A DNA stretch of 64,000 nucleotides from an uncultured Pelagibacteraceae bacterium (GTDB lineage: Bacteria > Pseudomonadota > Alphaproteobacteria > Pelagibacterales > Pelagibacteraceae). Location: NCBI GenBank assembly GCA_902611145.1, contig CACLYO010000002.1:85926-149925 (forward strand). Reading direction: 5' to 3'. The notes below the pieces were generated by a model. That model was not told the origin of the DNA, searched no databases, and saw nothing but the letters and a program-made list of their open reading frames with translations. Made by a program: the position numbers and the translations under genes. Of the stretch, positions 9,142 to 19,400 are shown one piece after another (the stretch's first letter is position 1; each line of letters begins with the position of its first letter).

Positions 9142-10124
9142 AAAAAATAAAATTTAGAAATACTGTAAATTTAGCTGAACCAAAATTTGGTTCTAGAGTT
9201 ATATACAAAACTGATCAATTTTTTGGAGCAGCAAATAAAATATTGAATTCCCAAAAGCCAATTTTTAAAGAAGGTGTTTATGATAATCATGGAAAATGGA
9301 TGGATGGATGGGAAACAAAAAGAAAAAGAAAAAATGGTCATGATTTTTTAATCATCAAATTAGGTAGACCAGGAAAAATTTATAATGTAGATATTGACAC
9401 ATCTTTTTTCTCTGGAAACCAACCTGCACAAGCTTCATTACAAGCATGTTTTTTAAAAAAAAATCCTACAAAAAACACAAATTGGAAAACTATATTGAAA
9501 AAAAAAAGATTAGGTCCAGATCAAAACCATAATTTTAAAATTAAAAATCACTCAACATTCAATTTTGTAAAATTAAATATTTTTCCTGATGGTGGGGTTG
9601 CAAGATTAAGACTTAATGGAAAAGTGGATCTGGAAAAAATTAATCTTAAAGGAAAAAACGTAAATTTAAGCTCTATATTAAACGGATCTACAATTGTTGG
9701 TTGTAATAACGAGCATTTTGGTAAAGCTGAAAATGTTCTTAGTCCTGGAGTTGGTGTTAATATGGGTGATGGATGGGAAACAAGAAGAAGTAGAGGAAAA
9801 AATTTTGATTGGATTATTATTAAATTTGGTATGCCAGGAATAATTAAGAAATTAGAGATTGATACTCATCATTTTAAAGGAAATTATCCAGACTCTCTTA
9901 CAGTCCAATCAGCTCTAATACCAAATAAAGTAAAATCAAAAAAAATTTTAGGTAGTTCAAAAAAATGGAAGCTTCTTCTAGGAAAAACTAAATTAAAACC
10001 ACATAAAAAGCACTCATTTAAAAATAAAACATCTAATAAAAATAAAGTAAATTGCTTAAGGATAAATATTTTTCCTGACGGCGGTATTTCTAGAATAAGG
10101 GCATTTGGTAAAGTAGTTAAATGA
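9138..10124 (+). CDS. alc: Allantoicase
   Basis: Two repeated domains: DGWETKRKR..FPDGGVARLRLNGKV and DGWETRRSRG..FPDGGISRIRAFGKV. Confidence 0.93.
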   Translation: MKKIKFRNTVNLAEPKFGSRVIYKTDQFFGAANKILNSQKPIFKEGVYDNHGKWMDGWETKRKRKNGHDFLIIKLGRPGKIYNVDIDTSFFSGNQPAQASLQACFLKKNPTKNTNWKTILKKKRLGPDQNHNFKIKNHSTFNFVKLNIFPDGGVARLRLNGKVDLEKINLKGKNVNLSSILNGSTIVGCNNEHFGKAENVLSPGVGVNMGDGWETRRSRGKNFDWIIIKFGMPGIIKKLEIDTHHFKGNYPDSLTVQSALIPNKVKSKKILGSSKKWKLLLGKTKLKPHKKHSFKNKTSNKNKVNCLRINIFPDGGISRIRAFGKVVK

Positions 10125-10615
10125 AAATAAAAATAAAACCGAAGAAAATTAATAAGAAAAATTTTAATAAATTTGGACAAATCATAGACACTAGTAAGAA
10201 AAAATATTTTAGAATTAATAATGGTTATGCAAAAAGATATGATAATCTAGGGAAAATAGCCACTTCTATAAAGAAGGGAAAAACTATAATTAGTATTTTC
10301 TCTGCAAAAACAAGAAAGTTTCCTATGAAAATTGATATGATGGAAAAACACCCCTTAGGAAGTCAAGCATTTATACCTATGAAAGAAACTTCTTTTTTAG
10401 TTTTTGTAGCCCCTAGAGGAAGTAAACCAAATTTAAAAAAAATAGAATCATTTAAAATTCCAAAACAAACAGGAATAAATTTAAATCCAGGAATTTGGCA
10501 TTTTCCATTAATATCTACTAAAAATATGAATTTTTTAGTTGTGGATAGAAAAGGTAAAGGAAAAAATTTAGTTATTCACAAATTTAAAAAAGAAAAAATT
10601 TATCTTTCAAGATGA
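10121..10615 (+). CDS. allA: Ureidoglycolate lyase (AllA-type)
   Basis: FNKFGQIID, MEKHPLGSQAFIPM, NPGIWHFPL; position after allantoicase. Confidence 0.88.
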   Translation: MKIKIKPKKINKKNFNKFGQIIDTSKKKYFRINNGYAKRYDNLGKIATSIKKGKTIISIFSAKTRKFPMKIDMMEKHPLGSQAFIPMKETSFLVFVAPRGSKPNLKKIESFKIPKQTGINLNPGIWHFPLISTKNMNFLVVDRKGKGKNLVIHKFKKEKIYLSR

Positions 10616-11514
10616 AAAAAAAATATCCACGAAATATGCTGGGGTATGGATCAAAGCCACCAGAAGTTAAATGGCCAAATAATTCAAAAATAGCAGTTCA
10701 GTTTGTATTAAATTATGAAGAAGGTGGAGAAAATTGTGTTTTACATGGAGATAAATATTCTGAAACCTTTTTATCTGAAATAATTGGAGCTAAGCTGATA
10801 AAAGGAAGAAATCTCAACATAGAATCACTTTATGAGTATGGATCAAGAGTAGGATTTTGGAGAGTACACAATTTGTTTAAAAAATATAAAATACCTTTAA
10901 CAATTTTTGGCGTTGGGATGGCTTTAGAAAGAAATTTAGAAATTTGCAAGGAAATAAAAAAATCTAATTATGAAATTGCTTCACACGGCTGGCGATGGAT
11001 AGATTATCAAAATATTTCTAAATCAATCGAAAAAAAACATATGCAAAAAGCAATAACTACTATAAAAAAAAAATTTGGCAAAAGACCTGTTGGTTGGTAC
11101 ACGGGCAGATGTAGCCCTAATACTTTAGATCTAGTAATTGATGAAGGTGGTTTTTTATATTGTAGTGATACTTATAACGATGATCTACCGTATTGGAAAA
11201 AAAAAGGAAAGAAAAAGCAATTAATGATTCCATATAGTTTAGATAATAATGATATGAGATTTCTAACAAATCAGGGTTTTAATTCTGGTGATCAATTTTT
11301 TAATTATTTGAAAGATAGTTTTGATACTTTGTATGAAGAAGGTAAAGAGAAACCTAAAATGATGTCAATTGGTTTACATTGCAGAATAATTGGAAAACCT
11401 GGAAGAATTCAATCTCTCAAAAAATTCTTAAACTATGTAACTGGTTTTGATAGAGTATGGATTTGTAAAAGAGAGGATATTGCAAGATACTGGATTAAAA
11501 ACCATAATATATAA
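10612..11514 (+). CDS. puuE: PuuE-type allantoinase (polysaccharide deacetylase fold)
   Basis: PRNMLGYGSKPPEVKWPNNSKIAVQFVLNYEEGGE, EIASHGWRWIDY, RPVGWYTGRCSPNT. Confidence 0.9.
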   Translation: MKKKYPRNMLGYGSKPPEVKWPNNSKIAVQFVLNYEEGGENCVLHGDKYSETFLSEIIGAKLIKGRNLNIESLYEYGSRVGFWRVHNLFKKYKIPLTIFGVGMALERNLEICKEIKKSNYEIASHGWRWIDYQNISKSIEKKHMQKAITTIKKKFGKRPVGWYTGRCSPNTLDLVIDEGGFLYCSDTYNDDLPYWKKKGKKKQLMIPYSLDNNDMRFLTNQGFNSGDQFFNYLKDSFDTLYEEGKEKPKMMSIGLHCRIIGKPGRIQSLKKFLNYVTGFDRVWICKREDIARYWIKNHNI

Positions 11515-11515
11515 T

Positions 11516-11827
11516 TTAATTTTTTGAACTTTCAGAAACGTAATAAGCAACAGCATTTATCTCTTCCTTGGAAAGTATTTGAATAAATGATGGCATTACG
11601 CCAATACCATTAGTAACTGAATTAACAACTCTTCCTAAATCTGGTTTTATTTCATTTAAATTTGGTCCGATATTACCAACTGCATTTGCGTCTTTAAGAG
11701 AGTGACATGCGCCACAATTTCCAGCATTTAAAAAAATATCCTTTCCTAAATCAAATTTTTCATCAGAAAATGTTTTATTAAACAATAATAAATTGAATAT
11801 TAATAAAAAAATAAGTTTTATTTTCAT
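11516..11827 (-). CDS. Small secreted monoheme cytochrome c
   Basis: Signal peptide; NAGNCGACHSL heme motif; GIGVMPSF Met ligand region; 103 aa. Confidence 0.88.
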   Translation of the reverse strand: MKIKLIFLLIFNLLLFNKTFSDEKFDLGKDIFLNAGNCGACHSLKDANAVGNIGPNLNEIKPDLGRVVNSVTNGIGVMPSFIQILSKEEINAVAYYVSESSKN

Positions 11828-11895
11828 AAATCTAAAATACTATTTTATTTATTCTTCGATTTATTTCAAAAATTATATTAAAACAATCTTTTATT

Positions 11896-12786
11896 ATGAA
11901 AATATTTGATTGTTTTTTGTATTTTGATGAAGAAATAGTCCTGGATACAAGGCTAAATTACCTAAATCCATACGTGGATTATTTCATAATAATTGAGTCT
12001 TGTTTCACTCACCGTGGAGATAGAAGAGAATTAAATTTTGATATTAATAGATATAATAAATTCAAAGATAAAATTATTTATAAAGTCTATGACCAAATTC
12101 CAAATAAAATTGATAAGATTTTTGAAAATGATGATGAAATTACAAAATCTACTAAATATATTATGAATGCTCTTTATAGAGAAAATGGTCAAAGAAATTT
12201 CATAAGTGAAGGAATTAAAGAAGCTAATAATCAAGATTTGATATTAATTTCAGATGTAGACGAAATACCTAATTTATCAAATATTGATCTTAAAACAGTT
12301 AGTCAAAAAATAATCTGCTTTAAACAAGATATGTTTTATTACAAATTTAATTTAAAAATTCCAAATTTTAAATGGACTGGAACAAAAGCATGTAGAAAAA
12401 AAGATTTGATAAATCCACAATGGTTAAGAAATATTAAAGATCGTAAATACCCTTTCTATAGACTTGATATTTTTTTTTCCAAAACGAAATATATGGATAT
12501 AAAGTTCGTAGAAAAAGGAGGATGGCACTTTTCAAATATTAAGACAGCTGAAGAAATAGAACATAAATTAAAATCTTACCTTCATCACAGAGAATTCGAT
12601 ATTAAATCATTAACAACTGAAGAAATAAAAAAAATAATGAAAAATAAACAAGCTATTTATGATTTAACTGTTGATAAAAGGCAAAATAAAATAGGAACCG
12701 GAAGTAAATTAGTCAAACTTGGATTTGATGATTTGCCAGAGTACATTAAAAATAATAGAGAAAATTATAAAAATTGGTTAGATTAA
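11896..12786 (+). CDS. Glycosyltransferase family 17-like protein
   Basis: KIFDCFLYFDEEIVLDTRLNYLNPYVDYFIIIESCFTHRG...DLILISDVDEIP...GGWHFS. Confidence 0.78.
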   Translation: MKIFDCFLYFDEEIVLDTRLNYLNPYVDYFIIIESCFTHRGDRRELNFDINRYNKFKDKIIYKVYDQIPNKIDKIFENDDEITKSTKYIMNALYRENGQRNFISEGIKEANNQDLILISDVDEIPNLSNIDLKTVSQKIICFKQDMFYYKFNLKIPNFKWTGTKACRKKDLINPQWLRNIKDRKYPFYRLDIFFSKTKYMDIKFVEKGGWHFSNIKTAEEIEHKLKSYLHHREFDIKSLTTEEIKKIMKNKQAIYDLTVDKRQNKIGTGSKLVKLGFDDLPEYIKNNRENYKNWLD

Positions 12787-12794
12787 AAAAGTAT

Positions 12795-13421
12795 CTAATA
12801 CTGTATCGGCTTATCATCAATAGATCTCCATAGGTACCATGTAGCAACTGAACAATATGGGGAAAATCTTTTATATAATTTATTTACAAAAGTTTTTGGT
12901 GGAAAATATTTTTTTTTATAGTTTTTAGATATAGCTCTTAATAAACCTATATCCTGAATGGGCCATATATTTTCTCTATTAAAAGTAAAAAGCAATATCA
13001 TCTCTGCAGACCATCTACCAATTTGTCTTAAACTCGAAAGATAAATAATTGCTTCTTCATCAGTCATATTTTTTATTAATTTTGGATTAAATGATTTGTT
13101 AGCAAATTTAATTGAAAGTTCTTTTATTCCTTTTACTTTTTGTCTGCTCAACCCACACATTTTAAGTTTTTGAGTAGTAATTTTTCTTACAATTTTAGGA
13201 TTAATTTTTCCATTACAAGTCTTATAAAATTTTTTAAATACTGAGCTAGCAGCAGAAATACTAATTTGCTGACCTATAATACTTTTGCATAAAGAAAAGA
13301 AAATATCTTTTCTGGTAGTTAAAGTCTTATCTCTATATTTTTTTATTAAAATTTTCATTCTATTATCTTTTTTTGATAGATAATTCTTTGCCTTATTCCA
13401 ATACTTAGGAGAATTAGTCAT
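12795..13421 (-). CDS. DNA-3-methyladenine glycosylase II-like (HhH-GPD)
   Basis: SIIGQQISISAASSVFKKF, LRQIGRWSAEMILLF, catalytic D in IWPIQDIGLLRAI. Confidence 0.85.
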   Translation of the reverse strand: MTNSPKYWNKAKNYLSKKDNRMKILIKKYRDKTLTTRKDIFFSLCKSIIGQQISISAASSVFKKFYKTCNGKINPKIVRKITTQKLKMCGLSRQKVKGIKELSIKFANKSFNPKLIKNMTDEEAIIYLSSLRQIGRWSAEMILLFTFNRENIWPIQDIGLLRAISKNYKKKYFPPKTFVNKLYKRFSPYCSVATWYLWRSIDDKPIQY

Positions 13422-14295
13422 GCCTAGGAATTGAAACTTGTTTTTTCAAAATAATTTCCCTTCTAAAGATAATTATTGAGGATATAATAACTAATAAGGC
13501 ACCTGATAAAGTTTTAATTGTAGGTACTTCATTCCAAATAAAATAACCAAAAATTATTGCAAAAACTAATGCTAAATATTTTAAAGGTGTCACAAGAGAA
13601 ACTTCAGAAAATTTATAAGATTGACTTAACCATAAGTTTGCGACACCTCCAAAAACTCCTATTAAAGATAGTAAAAAAAAATCTTGTACAGTAGGCATTA
13701 TCCATCCAAAAGGTATTGTGAATAAACTTGCAATTATTATTGCACCTGAAAAATTAAGAGAAATAAGCCATACAGGTTCAGTTGTTGAAAGTTGTCTAAT
13801 TGCTATAGCCACATACGACAATCCTAGACAAAAAATTATTGGATAAATATAATATATGTTCAGAGAACTAAATCCTGGCTCTGTAATAATTATAATACCA
13901 AAAAAACCAACAAACACTGCAAGCCATCTATAAAAACCAACTCTCTCGCTTAAAAAAAATATTGAAAAAATTGTAGTAAAAATAGGTGCTGCAAATGAAA
14001 TACTAACAACAGTAGCTAATGGCAAATTTCTCAATGCAATAAAAATAGCTATAAGGGCTATCAATCCAAATAAACACCTTAAAAAATGTAAACCAGCTCT
14101 TTTCGTATAATAAAAATTTTTAACTCTTTGTTTTGGAATTATAAAAAAATAAAATAATACTCCAAAAAAACCTCTAAAAAATAATACTTCACCTAAAGGA
14201 TAGGTATGAGACCATTTAACAATTAAATCCATTATAGAAAACGCACAAACAGATAGAAACATGTATAAAAAGCCCAATTGATTTTTGGAAAGCAT
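13414..14295 (-). CDS. DMT/EamA family transporter
   Basis: 10-TM EamA repeat pattern: MDLIVKWSHTYPLGEVLFFRGFFG; FAIIFGYFIWNEVPT. Confidence 0.85.
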   Translation of the reverse strand: MLSKNQLGFLYMFLSVCAFSIMDLIVKWSHTYPLGEVLFFRGFFGVLFYFFIIPKQRVKNFYYTKRAGLHFLRCLFGLIALIAIFIALRNLPLATVVSISFAAPIFTTIFSIFFLSERVGFYRWLAVFVGFFGIIIITEPGFSSLNIYYIYPIIFCLGLSYVAIAIRQLSTTEPVWLISLNFSGAIIIASLFTIPFGWIMPTVQDFFLLSLIGVFGGVANLWLSQSYKFSEVSLVTPLKYLALVFAIIFGYFIWNEVPTIKTLSGALLVIISSIIIFRREIILKKQVSIPRHD

Positions 14296-14329
14296 AAGAA
14301 TAACTTTAGTTTAATTAAAACAATAATCA

Positions 14330-14773
14330 ATGGAAATAGCAATTTTAGCATTAGGATGTTTTTGGGGGCCAGAAATAAAATTTAGTAAACTTAAAGGTAT
14401 AATAAAAACTGAAGTAGGTTATTGTGGTGGAAATAACAAAATCACTACTTATGAAGAAGTATGTTTAGGTAATACAAATCATGCTGAAGTTGTTAAATTA
14501 GACTTTGATTCTAATTTAATTTCTTACGAAATAATTTTAGATTATTTTTTTGAAATTCATGATCCAACAACATTAAATTCTCAAGGTCCCGATTTTGGAA
14601 CTCAATACAGAAGTGAAATATTTTATTTAAATAATAATCAAAAAAATATTGCCGAAAAGGTTTTAGAAAGAAATAATAAAAAATTGCTAGGTAAAATTGT
14701 TACACAATTATCATTGGCCAAAAATTACTGTCGAGCTGAAGAATATCACCAAAAATATTTAGAAAAAAAATAA
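14330..14773 (+). CDS. msrA: Peptide-methionine (S)-S-oxide reductase
   Basis: LGCFWGPE, VGYCGG, HDPTTLNSQGPDFGTQYRS, AEEYHQKYL. Confidence 0.92.
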   Translation: MEIAILALGCFWGPEIKFSKLKGIIKTEVGYCGGNNKITTYEEVCLGNTNHAEVVKLDFDSNLISYEIILDYFFEIHDPTTLNSQGPDFGTQYRSEIFYLNNNQKNIAEKVLERNNKKLLGKIVTQLSLAKNYCRAEEYHQKYLEKK

Positions 14774-14774
14774 T

Positions 14775-15590
14775 ATGTCTTTAGTTTCAACTGATTGGTT
14801 AGAAAAAAATTTAAAAAAAATTAAATTAATTGATTGTTCTTGGCATTTGCCAAGTTCCAAAAGGGATCCTTATAAAGAGTATATTTATGAACATATACCT
14901 AATGCAATATTTTTTGATTTAGATAAAAATTCAGATCAAAACTCTGATTTACCTCATATGTTGCCAAACAAAAATTCTTGGGAAAAAATTTTATCTTCAA
15001 TGGGAATTTCCAATGAAGATAACCTAATCATTTATGACAATTCCGATCTTATTAGTTCTTGCAGGTGTTGGTATAGTTTTATTTATTTTGGACATAACCC
15101 AAAACTTGTTAGCATATTAAATGGAGGTTTAAAAAAATGGAAACTAGAAAATAGATCAATTAGTAATAATAAAATAAGAACTAATAAATCAAATTATATT
15201 GCGAAAGAGAATAAAGAATTAGTTAAGGATAAAAAACAAATAGATGAAAATATTTTAAAAAAAAAATTTAAAGTTATAGATGCTAGAAGTAAAGCAAGGT
15301 TTGAAGGCAAAGAAAAAGAGCCTAGAGAAGGTGTACGTAGCGGATCAATACCAAATTCTTATTGTTTGCCCTTTAAAGAATTAATAAATAAAAATTATAC
15401 ATTTAAAGAAAAAAACGAAATCTCAAAAAAATTTAAAAACATTTTAAAATCTGAAATTTCTAGTAATGTCGTTTTTTCGTGTGGTTCTGGTGTAACGGCG
15501 GCAGTTTTAGCTCTTGCATATTCTTTAATTGATAATACATATAGACCAGTTATTTATGATGGATCATGGGCGGAGTACGGAAAAGATTAA
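14775..15590 (+). CDS. sseA: 3-mercaptopyruvate sulfurtransferase (two rhodanese domains)
   Basis: LIDCSWHLP, IPNAIFFDLD, DARSKARFEG, active site CGSGVTA. Confidence 0.9.
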   Translation: MSLVSTDWLEKNLKKIKLIDCSWHLPSSKRDPYKEYIYEHIPNAIFFDLDKNSDQNSDLPHMLPNKNSWEKILSSMGISNEDNLIIYDNSDLISSCRCWYSFIYFGHNPKLVSILNGGLKKWKLENRSISNNKIRTNKSNYIAKENKELVKDKKQIDENILKKKFKVIDARSKARFEGKEKEPREGVRSGSIPNSYCLPFKELINKNYTFKEKNEISKKFKNILKSEISSNVVFSCGSGVTAAVLALAYSLIDNTYRPVIYDGSWAEYGKD

Positions 15591-15593
15591 TAT

Positions 15594-16463
15594 ATGAAAG
15601 CGTCAAAAAAAATTTTATCTTTAATCATTGTTTTTTTCTTAATTATTGCAATCGTAATTATTGCAAGAACAATGATTGGAAATCATTTTAAAAAGAAATT
15701 TAGTAAAAAACCACCTCCAGGAATTATAGTTTTTAAAGTTGCTGAAAAATATTTTTCAGAAAATATTGAAAGTTTTGGTACTGCTATTCCAAAAAAAACA
15801 GAATCTTTTAGAATTCAAAAAAATAACTTAGCATCTGAATTGAAATTACAAAACTATGTTGATAAGGGTGCTGTGATTGTTAAACTTAAAGATAAAAATA
15901 TAATAGCCCCTTTTAGCGGTATATTAGGTTATAGAGGTCTTACAGAAGATGTATTGGGATCAGATAATTCAATAATCATCACTTTAGACGATAGTTCAAT
16001 AATATACGCTGACCTTAAAATTCCTGAAGCTTTTGCTTCAGTTATTAAAAAAGGTTTACCCATAGACGCAAAGTTTTCTGGATATAAAAATAAAATTTAT
16101 AAAGGTGAAGTAGATGGTTTTTCAAGTAGAATTAATGCAGATACTAGGAGCCTTTTAACTCGAATTAAGATTGATAATGAAAAATTTGAATTAATTCCAG
16201 GTTCACTATTGGAAGTTACAGTAAAATATAATGAACGCAGTTCTTTGGGAATTCCAGATACTAGTGTTATGCTAGAGGGAGATAATGCCTACGTTTACAA
16301 AGTAATTGAAAATAATAATGTAAATAAAACTAAAATTGAAACTGGAATCAGAAATAAAGGATCAGTTGAAGTTATATCTGGACTAAATGAAGGAGATATA
16401 ATTGTTGCTGAAGGTTTAAAAAAAATAAATCCTAAAGGCAAAATCAAACCAATAAATAAATAA
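15594..16463 (+). CDS. RND efflux periplasmic adaptor subunit
   Basis: N-terminal TM, IIAPFSGILGYRGL lipoyl/hairpin region; next to RND permease. Confidence 0.88.
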   Translation: MKASKKILSLIIVFFLIIAIVIIARTMIGNHFKKKFSKKPPPGIIVFKVAEKYFSENIESFGTAIPKKTESFRIQKNNLASELKLQNYVDKGAVIVKLKDKNIIAPFSGILGYRGLTEDVLGSDNSIIITLDDSSIIYADLKIPEAFASVIKKGLPIDAKFSGYKNKIYKGEVDGFSSRINADTRSLLTRIKIDNEKFELIPGSLLEVTVKYNERSSLGIPDTSVMLEGDNAYVYKVIENNNVNKTKIETGIRNKGSVEVISGLNEGDIIVAEGLKKINPKGKIKPINK

Positions 16464-19400
16464 TGTTTATAACTGATATAAGTATAAGAAGACCAGTAGT
16501 TGCATGGGTTATGTCTCTTATATTGATCGTATTTGGAATTTTTGTTTTTTGGAAATTACCTGTTAGAGAGTTACCATCTGGAATACAGCCGCCAGTAGTA
16601 CAAATAAAAGTTGACTATAAATCTGCATCTGCTCCAATAATAAATCAGGAAGTAACACAAGTTATCGAAGATGTTATAGGTGGCGCAGAAGGTATTAAAA
16701 ATATTGATTCTGTATCTGAAAATGGAAGAAGTACAATTAGTATTGAATTTGATACAGATATCAATTTAGATAATGCAGCCAATGATATAAGGGAAAGAGT
16801 GGCAAGAGTTGTAGATAATTTACCAGACGAAGCTAATGCTCCACAAATACTAAAACAAGCTGCTGGTTTTACAACAACAATGTGGCTAGCTTTATCATCA
16901 TCAACTTGGACTGACTTAGAGCTTGGAGATTATGCTGAAAGATACTTAGTTGATGATTTTTCAAGTGTTAAAAATGTTGGAAGAATTTTAGTTGGAGGTT
17001 TGAGAGAATTAAGTGTCAGAGTTTGGATTGATCCAATAAAATTAGCTGCTAATAATTTAACTGTTCAGGAAGTTGAGTTAGCTTTAAGAAATGAAAATGT
17101 AAGTTTACCAGCAGGAACTTTAGAAGCAAACAATATAGATTTAACTTTAAATCTTGATAAATCTTATACCAATATAAATCAATTAAAGAATCTTCCTGTA
17201 AAAAAAAATAAAAATAACATAGTTAGATTATCTGATGTCGCAAATATTGAGCTTGGTCCAGTATCTGAAAAGACTCTTTTTAAAGCTCAAAAAAAAAATA
17301 AACTTGATTTAAAAACTGTTGGTATTGGAATATATGCTAGAAGTGGTGCATCAACAGTAGAACTATCAAAAGATATTAAAAAAAAAATTACCGAAGTAAA
17401 AAAAAAATTACCAGAAGGATTAAACTTAGAAATTGCTTTTAATAGAGCAACTTATGTTGGTGAGGCTATTGAAGAAGTTTATAAAACTTTATTTATAGCT
17501 TTTATTTTAGTTGTAATAATTATTTATTTATTTTTAGGAAATTTAAAAGCTGTAATTGTACCAGCAATTGCTTTACCTGTAAGTCTTATTGCTTCTTTTC
17601 TTGGAATTTATCTATTTGGTTTATCAATAAATATATTTGTTTTACTAAGTTTTATTTTAGCAATTGGTATTATAACCGACGACTCCGTCATAATGACTGA
17701 TGCAATTTATAGAAGAATTGAAAATGGAGATAAGCCCCTTGTAGCTGCACATAAAGGTTCAAGGCAGATTACTTTTGCAATTATAGCAACCACTTTAATA
17801 CTTATTGCAGTATTTATTCCATTAATTTTTATTGAAGGTATTGCAGGAACTTTATTTAGAGAGACTGCAATTGCTTTGTCTTTTTCGATTGTTGTATCAT
17901 CTTTTGTCGCACTAACTTTGTCCCCAATGTTAGGCAGTAAATTCTTAAACATTAAAACTAAAAAAACAAAAGTTGCAGAAAAATTTTATAATTTTTTTAA
18001 ATCATTTTCAAAATTTTATAATCAAACACTGCTTTATTGGCTACCTAAACAAAAAATGATAATTTCTTTTATTTTAATAATTATAATTTCATCAGTATTT
18101 CTATTTAATTTTTCTAAAAAAGAACTTCTACCCATGGAAGATAGAGGTGCTTATCTTATCATAGGATTTACAGATGAAGGTAGCTCTTTTGAATATACTC
18201 AAGAAAGAGCTCAAGATATCGAAAAAAAATTAATACCTTTATTACAAGAAGATAATAGTCCTTACAGAAGATTTATAATGAGAGTGCCAGGATTTGGTCG
18301 ATCAAGCAATTCCTTCAACAGTTTTATAATTATAGCTTTATTAAATCATTGGGAAGATAGAGATAAAAATTCTCAAACAATTATGCGAGAGGCTATTGGA
18401 AAAATAGTAACTAATCCACAGGCTATTGCCTTTCCAATTTCTCCACAATCAATTAGAGTTTCAAATTATAATAAACCAGTACAAATGGTTATTTTAGGAA
18501 GTACATATGAAGAATTACAAAAAGTACAAAATGAAGTAATTGCTAAACTAAGACGAAACAAAAACTTATCTAGAATAGAATCTGATTATTCAAAAAATAA
18601 ACCTGAAGTTAAATTAATTATTAATAAAAATAAAGCTAAAGATCTTGGTATATCTACTGAGCAAATAGGAAAAACTCTTGAAATACTTTATGGAGGAAAA
18701 ACTGTTACGACATTTAACAAATTAGGTAGAGAATATCCAATAATTTTACAACAGTATCTAGATGATAGAAGAAATAAAGAAAGTTTAGCTAAAATTTTTG
18801 TCAGATCTGAAAATAATTCTAAATTAATCTCTTTAGCAAATTTAGTTGATTTTAAGGAAGAAGGATCAGCAAAAGTTCTTTCTAGATATAATAGACAAAA
18901 TGCGGTTACTATTTCTGCAAATATTAATGAAAACTATTCTCTTGCAGAAGCAATTAAGTTTTTAGAAAAAACTATGCAAGAAGTAGCACCTGAAAAACAA
19001 ATTACCTGGAAAGGAAAGTCGGAAGAATTAAAAGAAACTACAAATGAATTGTATATTATATTTGCACTAGCTTTATTGACGGCATATTTGGTTATGGCTG
19101 CAACCTTTAATTCATTTATACACCCATTTATAATAATAATGACTGTGCCACTTGCTGTATTTGGAGGTTTAGTATTTATTTTATTCTTAAATAGTTCAAT
19201 AAATATTTTTTCCCAAATAGCACTAGTAATTCTAATAGGAATATCAACAAAGAATAGCATCTTAATAGTAGATTATGCTAATCAACTAAGAGCAACCGGG
19301 AAGAATATTGAAAATGCTATTAAAGAATCTTGTGAATTAAGATTTAGACCAATTATGATGACTTCATTAAGTACAATGATTGCAATGCTACCATTAGTTA

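Noticed and set aside
9884-10180. 98-aa minus-strand ORF antisense to allantoicase/ureidoglycolate lyase
   Set aside because: Shadow ORF overlapping two convincing coding sequences; no recognisable domain.
17707-19260. Minus-strand ORFs (17707..17952, 18934..19260) inside the RND permease
   Set aside because: Antisense shadow ORFs of a well-supported 1040-aa protein.
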